From: Planctomycetia bacterium
GTDB taxonomy: Bacteria; Planctomycetota; Planctomycetia; Pirellulales; UBA1268
Direction of reading: 5' to 3'
Assembly (NCBI GenBank): GCA_009919445.1
Contig: RGBY01000178.1
Coordinates: 1-5,389 of the forward strand
Length of the DNA stretch: 5,389 bases
Shown here piece by piece: positions 2,538 through 5,389 of this stretch. Numbering within the stretch: position 1 is the stretch's first letter; every line of letters begins with the position of its first letter. Under the pieces are notes generated by a model. The model worked only from the letters and a program-made list of their open reading frames with translations, had not been told where the DNA came from and ran no database searches. The translations under genes and the position numbers were made by a program.

Positions 2538-5389
2538 ATGGCGACGATAGAGAAGCAGCCAGAGACGGCACTGACCATCGCGGAATGGCGGGATGCCGGG
2601 CGTTCGAAGGCATCACGCTATCTCGCCGATCGGCTGACGGAGACTCGGTCTGATTACCGCAGTGTCGCGGTCGCGACATTCGTGCTTGGCGTGGCTGTTG
2701 CCGGAGCCTGCTGGCTGGCCTTTGGCATCATGCTTGAGCATTGGCTGCTGGTGGGAGGGATGCCAGTCTGGCTGCGATGGGCCTGGCTTGCTCTGGGCAT
2801 TGCTGGGCTCCTGGCGGCCAGCCTGCATTGGCTTGTGCCATTGTTCCGGTATCGGGTGAATCTGCTCTATGCGGCACGATCGATTGAGCGAGAATTTCCA
2901 GAATTGCACAACGATCTGGTCAACGCAGTACTCGTCCGCCCTGGAGAGTCTGATCCTCACGGTGCCCTCATTACCCGTTCCCTGGAACAGCGGGCGGCCC
3001 GGCAGTTAACCAGCGTGCCCGCCGATGGCGTCTTTGATAAGCACCATCTGGTGAGGCTGGCGTTTGTCTTGGCGGTGCTGGTGGTTCTGGGCACGTTCTA
3101 TGCGTTGCTTTCTCCCAAAAATCCATTTGTCACTGCGGCCCGGCTGCTCGCGCCATGGTCAGGCTGGGCCGCTCCCTCGCGGGTGACAGTGCAGTCGGTC
3201 ACCTGTTACTGGGCGTCGGTGCCGACGGCTGATCAGTCGGCGGCTCCACAAGCAGACATGGGTGAGTTGTTGCTCGACCCCCGGCGGGCATTGGCGTTGG
3301 ATGATGGGAGCGTCAAGGTGATCCGTGGCCGGCAACTGGTGGTTGCAGCTGAGATTGGCCATTTAAGGCAGGGAGAAGTTCCGCTCATTCGCGCGACGCC
3401 CCTCCTTGATGACGGCCGCATTGATCCCCAAGGCGTGCCATGGCAGGCAGCACTCACCCGCCAAGGGAGTGACTCTGTTTTCTCGGCACGGCTTCCCGAC
3501 AGCAGGATTGGTCTTGATCGTTCACTCCGGTTGGAGCTGGAGGCGGGGGATGCCCGCTGGCCATCGTTCAATGTGCTGGTTGTGGATGCTCCTTCAGTCT
3601 TGGTGCGGGAGGCCGTCTACCACTTCCCGGCATATACCCAGCACCCTCCAGAAACTCGGGAGTGGCAGGGGGACCTGCGGGGGCTGGAGGGCACCGAGGT
3701 TGAGTTGCGAGTGGAATCAAATCAGCCGCTGGATGCAGTCTGGATCGATTTTCTTGATACCCAGCGGCCCGATGACCTGAGGATGCTTGTCGACCGGGAG
3801 AAGCCGACGTTGGCGTCAGTCAGTCTGTTGCTAAGACGAACGGCTGACCGCAGCGGGCCGGAGCATCCCGCGTACCGACTGCGGTTTCGTCCGCAGGCTG
3901 ACCGCGATGCTGGTGCGGCGGCGATTATCGACGAACCACTGACGCATCGGATTGAGGTGCTTCCTGATCTCGCCCCAGAGGTGTTGATTGACCTTCCAGC
4001 CGCCGACCCGCTGCGGGTTCCGCCTCAGGCGCCATTGCGAGTGAGGGTAACGGCGGTTGATCCCGACTATGCAGTGTCGTCTGTACGACTGGAGACGCGA
4101 CCAGAAGGAGGCACACGCCCGCGACCGCGAACGCTGTGGGAGTTCACGCCAGAGCGTGCTGGGGAAGCCTCCGGAAGCCTGCGGATGAGTGCACGGATTG
4201 TTCCGGCTCAGGAGGCTGGGGATGCTTCAGTGCTTGAGTATCGGGCGATCGTGGAGGACAACCGGCAGCCCGAACCGAATAGCACGGCAACCCCTTGGCG
4301 GCGACTGCTGATTGACGAGCGGGCCTCACCCCAGTCCGACCCTGACCAGGCCTGGCCAGAGCGTCGTCAGCCGCAATCTGACACACCGGTTCCTGGTGAG
4401 GGCAAACCCCCAGGGCAAGACAGTGCTGACGGCAAGCCCAGGCCGAAGCCAGCTGATGAAAGGCAGCCAGAGCAGGCAGCAGAGAATCAGTCGCCAGCAG
4501 ACCGGCCACCCCCAGACCGGCAGCAGCCAGGGCAAGACGCCACCGCCGAACCCGGCATGCAGGATGCCAGTGGCACAGCAGGTCCACAGGATGGCCAGGG
4601 GCAGCAGGGGCAGAAGGCTTCTGGGCAACAGGCGGGCCAGCCTGGGGATGGTGAAGGAAAGCCAACCGGTGGGAATCAGGCCGCAGGCAAGGCTGATGGG
4701 GGACTGGATGGGCAGGAGCAGAATTCCGGCGGCAGTGGCAAGTCGCCAGAGGGAGGCGAACCAAAAGCATCACCGTCAATTCCCTCAGGCGCTACGCATG
4801 ATGGTGACGTATTCGAAAAAATTCTTGCGCATCAAAATCGTGAAGCTAAGGGAGACGGTCAACAAGTAAGAAAAGAGGAAGGTCAAATAAATGTCCAGCA
4901 GACGCTCGAAAGCGATGTTGCTGATGTGCAAATGGCAGCGTCGAAGGATCAGCTGGGCGATGTGCGGCAAAGTCAGGCTCAAGAAGGGCCAGTCAATGTC
5001 GAGCAAAGTTTGAAAGGCCAAGCCAAGGATATCCAGATGTCCCAAGCTCAGCGACAGCAAGGCAGCATAGAGCAGGAGCAAATTCAGAAAGGACCAGCCA
5101 ACATTAGCCAGGAGGCCGAGGTTGACTTGGATGGCATCAAGGCCAGCCAAATGCAGAAGCAGACTGGTGAAATTGTGCAGAGTCAAAACCAGAAAGGGCC
5201 AGTCAACGTTGAGCAAAGTTTGAAGGGGCAGGCGAAGGACATCCAGATGTCTCAGGCCCAGCAACAGCAAGGCAGCGTAGAGCAGGAGCAAAGCCAGGAA
5301 GGACCTGCCAACGTCAGCCAGGAGGCGAAAGTCGCCTTGGATGGTCTTAAGGCTGGCCAAATGCAGGAACAGGAAGGTGAGATCTCGCA
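2538..5389 (+). CDS. Large three-TM envelope protein with low-complexity linker and Gln-rich 35-residue repeats (partial)
   Basis: The frame is open for 950 codons and runs off the right edge. An in-frame TGA at 2505 and a GAGGGG site fix the start. Three hydrophobic segments lie at about residues 42-65, 78-102 and 171-191. The basic loop between TM2 and TM3 (FRYR, then ARSIEREFPELHNDLVNAV) should be cytoplasmic, placing everything after residue 191 outside. Residues 215-595 look beta-rich, with a YHFPAYTQHPPET motif (361-373), GDLRGLEGTEVELRVESNQPL (378-398), HRIEVLPDLAPEV (470-482) and VTAVDPDYAVSSVRLE (504-519), resembling Ig-like modules. Residues 597-755 are a Gln/Gly/Pro/Asp/Lys-rich linker. 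A short segment, GDVFEKILAHQNREA (756-770), leads into 35-residue repeats from residue 781. The first 770 residues recall large planctomycete membrane proteins, and more loosely the DUF4175/TIGR02302 type, which often end in low-complexity tails. This is from memory and uncertain. The function is unknown. Enzymatic motifs are not visible; a structural or envelope-spanning role is a guess. Confidence 0.88.
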   Translation, partial: MATIEKQPETALTIAEWRDAGRSKASRYLADRLTETRSDYRSVAVATFVLGVAVAGACWLAFGIMLEHWLLVGGMPVWLRWAWLALGIAGLLAASLHWLVPLFRYRVNLLYAARSIEREFPELHNDLVNAVLVRPGESDPHGALITRSLEQRAARQLTSVPADGVFDKHHLVRLAFVLAVLVVLGTFYALLSPKNPFVTAARLLAPWSGWAAPSRVTVQSVTCYWASVPTADQSAAPQADMGELLLDPRRALALDDGSVKVIRGRQLVVAAEIGHLRQGEVPLIRATPLLDDGRIDPQGVPWQAALTRQGSDSVFSARLPDSRIGLDRSLRLELEAGDARWPSFNVLVVDAPSVLVREAVYHFPAYTQHPPETREWQGDLRGLEGTEVELRVESNQPLDAVWIDFLDTQRPDDLRMLVDREKPTLASVSLLLRRTADRSGPEHPAYRLRFRPQADRDAGAAAIIDEPLTHRIEVLPDLAPEVLIDLPAADPLRVPPQAPLRVRVTAVDPDYAVSSVRLETRPEGGTRPRPRTLWEFTPERAGEASGSLRMSARIVPAQEAGDASVLEYRAIVEDNRQPEPNSTATPWRRLLIDERASPQSDPDQAWPERRQPQSDTPVPGEGKPPGQDSADGKPRPKPADERQPEQAAENQSPADRPPPDRQQPGQDATAEPGMQDASGTAGPQDGQGQQGQKASGQQAGQPGDGEGKPTGGNQAAGKADGGLDGQEQNSGGSGKSPEGGEPKASPSIPSGATHDGDVFEKILAHQNREAKGDGQQVRKEEGQINVQQTLESDVADVQMAASKDQLGDVRQSQAQEGPVNVEQSLKGQAKDIQMSQAQRQQGSIEQEQIQKGPANISQEAEVDLDGIKASQMQKQTGEIVQSQNQKGPVNVEQSLKGQAKDIQMSQAQQQQGSVEQEQSQEGPANVSQEAKVALDGLKAGQMQEQEGEIS
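4326..4802 (+). other. Low-complexity linker within the 2538 gene
   Basis: Codons 597-755 encode a stretch dominated by Gln, Gly, Pro, Asp, Ala, Lys and Glu with almost no hydrophobic or aromatic residues. It is probably disordered and separates the beta-rich region from the repeat array. The DNA is GC-rich (66 of 100 bases in 4621-4720). The composition also opens long spurious frames on both strands here. Confidence 0.75.
4878..5389 (+). repeat. Tandem 105-bp coding repeats (35 residues), at least five units
   Basis: Unit borders fall at 4878, 4983, 5088, 5193 and 5298, each 105 bases and in frame with the 2538 gene; the fifth unit is cut by the window edge. Units begin E/K-G-P-x-N-V/I-x-Q and end Q-x-Q. 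Units 2 and 4 are one type (NVEQSLKGQAKDIQMSQAQ core) and units 3 and 5 another (NVSQEA, LDG, AGQMQ). This gives a 210-bp super-period. Unit 1 is divergent and shares 14 of 35 residues with unit 2. Units 2 and 4 share 31 of 35 residues and 90 of 105 bases. Gln makes up 40 of the 170 residues seen; there is no Trp, Phe, Tyr, Cys or His. The total number of units is unknown. Confidence 0.93.

Noticed and set aside
3406..3780. 124-residue plus-strand frame inside the large gene
   Set aside because: Out of frame with the 950-codon protein, which has clear motifs through this interval.
4144..4779. Minus-strand frames of 211 and 100 residues
   Set aside because: They lie opposite the beta-rich end and the low-complexity linker of the 2538 gene, have no ribosome binding site or recognisable domain, and their composition (Pro/His/Leu/Ala/Trp) is what the biased plus-strand codons generate.
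4312..4869. 185-residue plus-strand frame
   Set aside because: It is an alternative frame of the linker of the 2538 gene; the product is a Ser/Arg/Gln-rich shadow with no family likeness.
4785..5360. 191-residue Leu-rich, repeated, membrane-like frame on the minus strand
   Set aside because: It is the antisense of the Gln-rich repeats: CAG/CAA read backwards are CTG/TTG (Leu). Differences between copies fall at third positions of the plus-strand frame, which shows selection on the plus strand.
4878..5389. CRISPR or non-coding satellite interpretation of the 105-bp repeats
   Set aside because: Units are contiguous with no spacers, keep one frame through all copies and vary mainly at synonymous positions, so they are coding repeats.

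Overview
The window looks like a chromosomal segment of a GC-rich Gram-negative bacterium, most likely a member of the Planctomycetota. Three things point there. A lipid A kinase gene (lpxK) is present. The large membrane protein has a very long, low-complexity Gln/Gly/Pro/Asp-rich tail of a kind often seen in planctomycetes. The truncated gene at the left edge has a TM-plus-acidic-linker layout also common in that phylum. This assignment comes from family recall, not from a search, and no genus is claimed. There is no tRNA, rRNA, CRISPR array, transposase or insertion sequence.

Layout from left to right. (1) Positions 1-660, minus strand: the N-terminal 220 codons of a single-pass membrane protein that runs off the left edge. 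(2) 661-984: a 324-base divergent intergenic region with a ribosome binding site for the left gene and a plausible promoter for the next one. (3) 985-1149, plus: rpmG, ribosomal protein bL33. (4) 1150-1297: a short gap between convergent genes, with degenerate direct repeats and a strong interrupted hairpin. (5) 1298-2350, minus: lpxK, complete. (6) 2351-2537: a divergent promoter region. (7) 2538-5389, plus: one uninterrupted frame of 950 codons that runs off the right edge. It encodes a three-TM protein with a large extracytoplasmic beta-rich region, a low-complexity linker and, from residue 781, a tandem array of 35-residue Gln-rich repeats.

Both edge genes are open-ended and are easily missed by an ORF search that requires a start and a stop inside the window. 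The 2538 frame covers more than half of the window. Several long open frames on the opposite strand of its tail are shadows, because Gln codons read as Leu codons in antisense.

The genes do not form one operon; each is transcribed away from or towards its neighbour. LpxK belongs to lipid A synthesis and the two edge genes encode predicted envelope proteins, so envelope function is a loose common theme. The most unusual element is the 35-residue repeat array (4878-5389). Its units alternate in two types (70-residue super-period), lack aromatic residues, Cys and His, and differ between copies largely at synonymous positions, so it is a maintained protein repeat and not recent DNA slippage.
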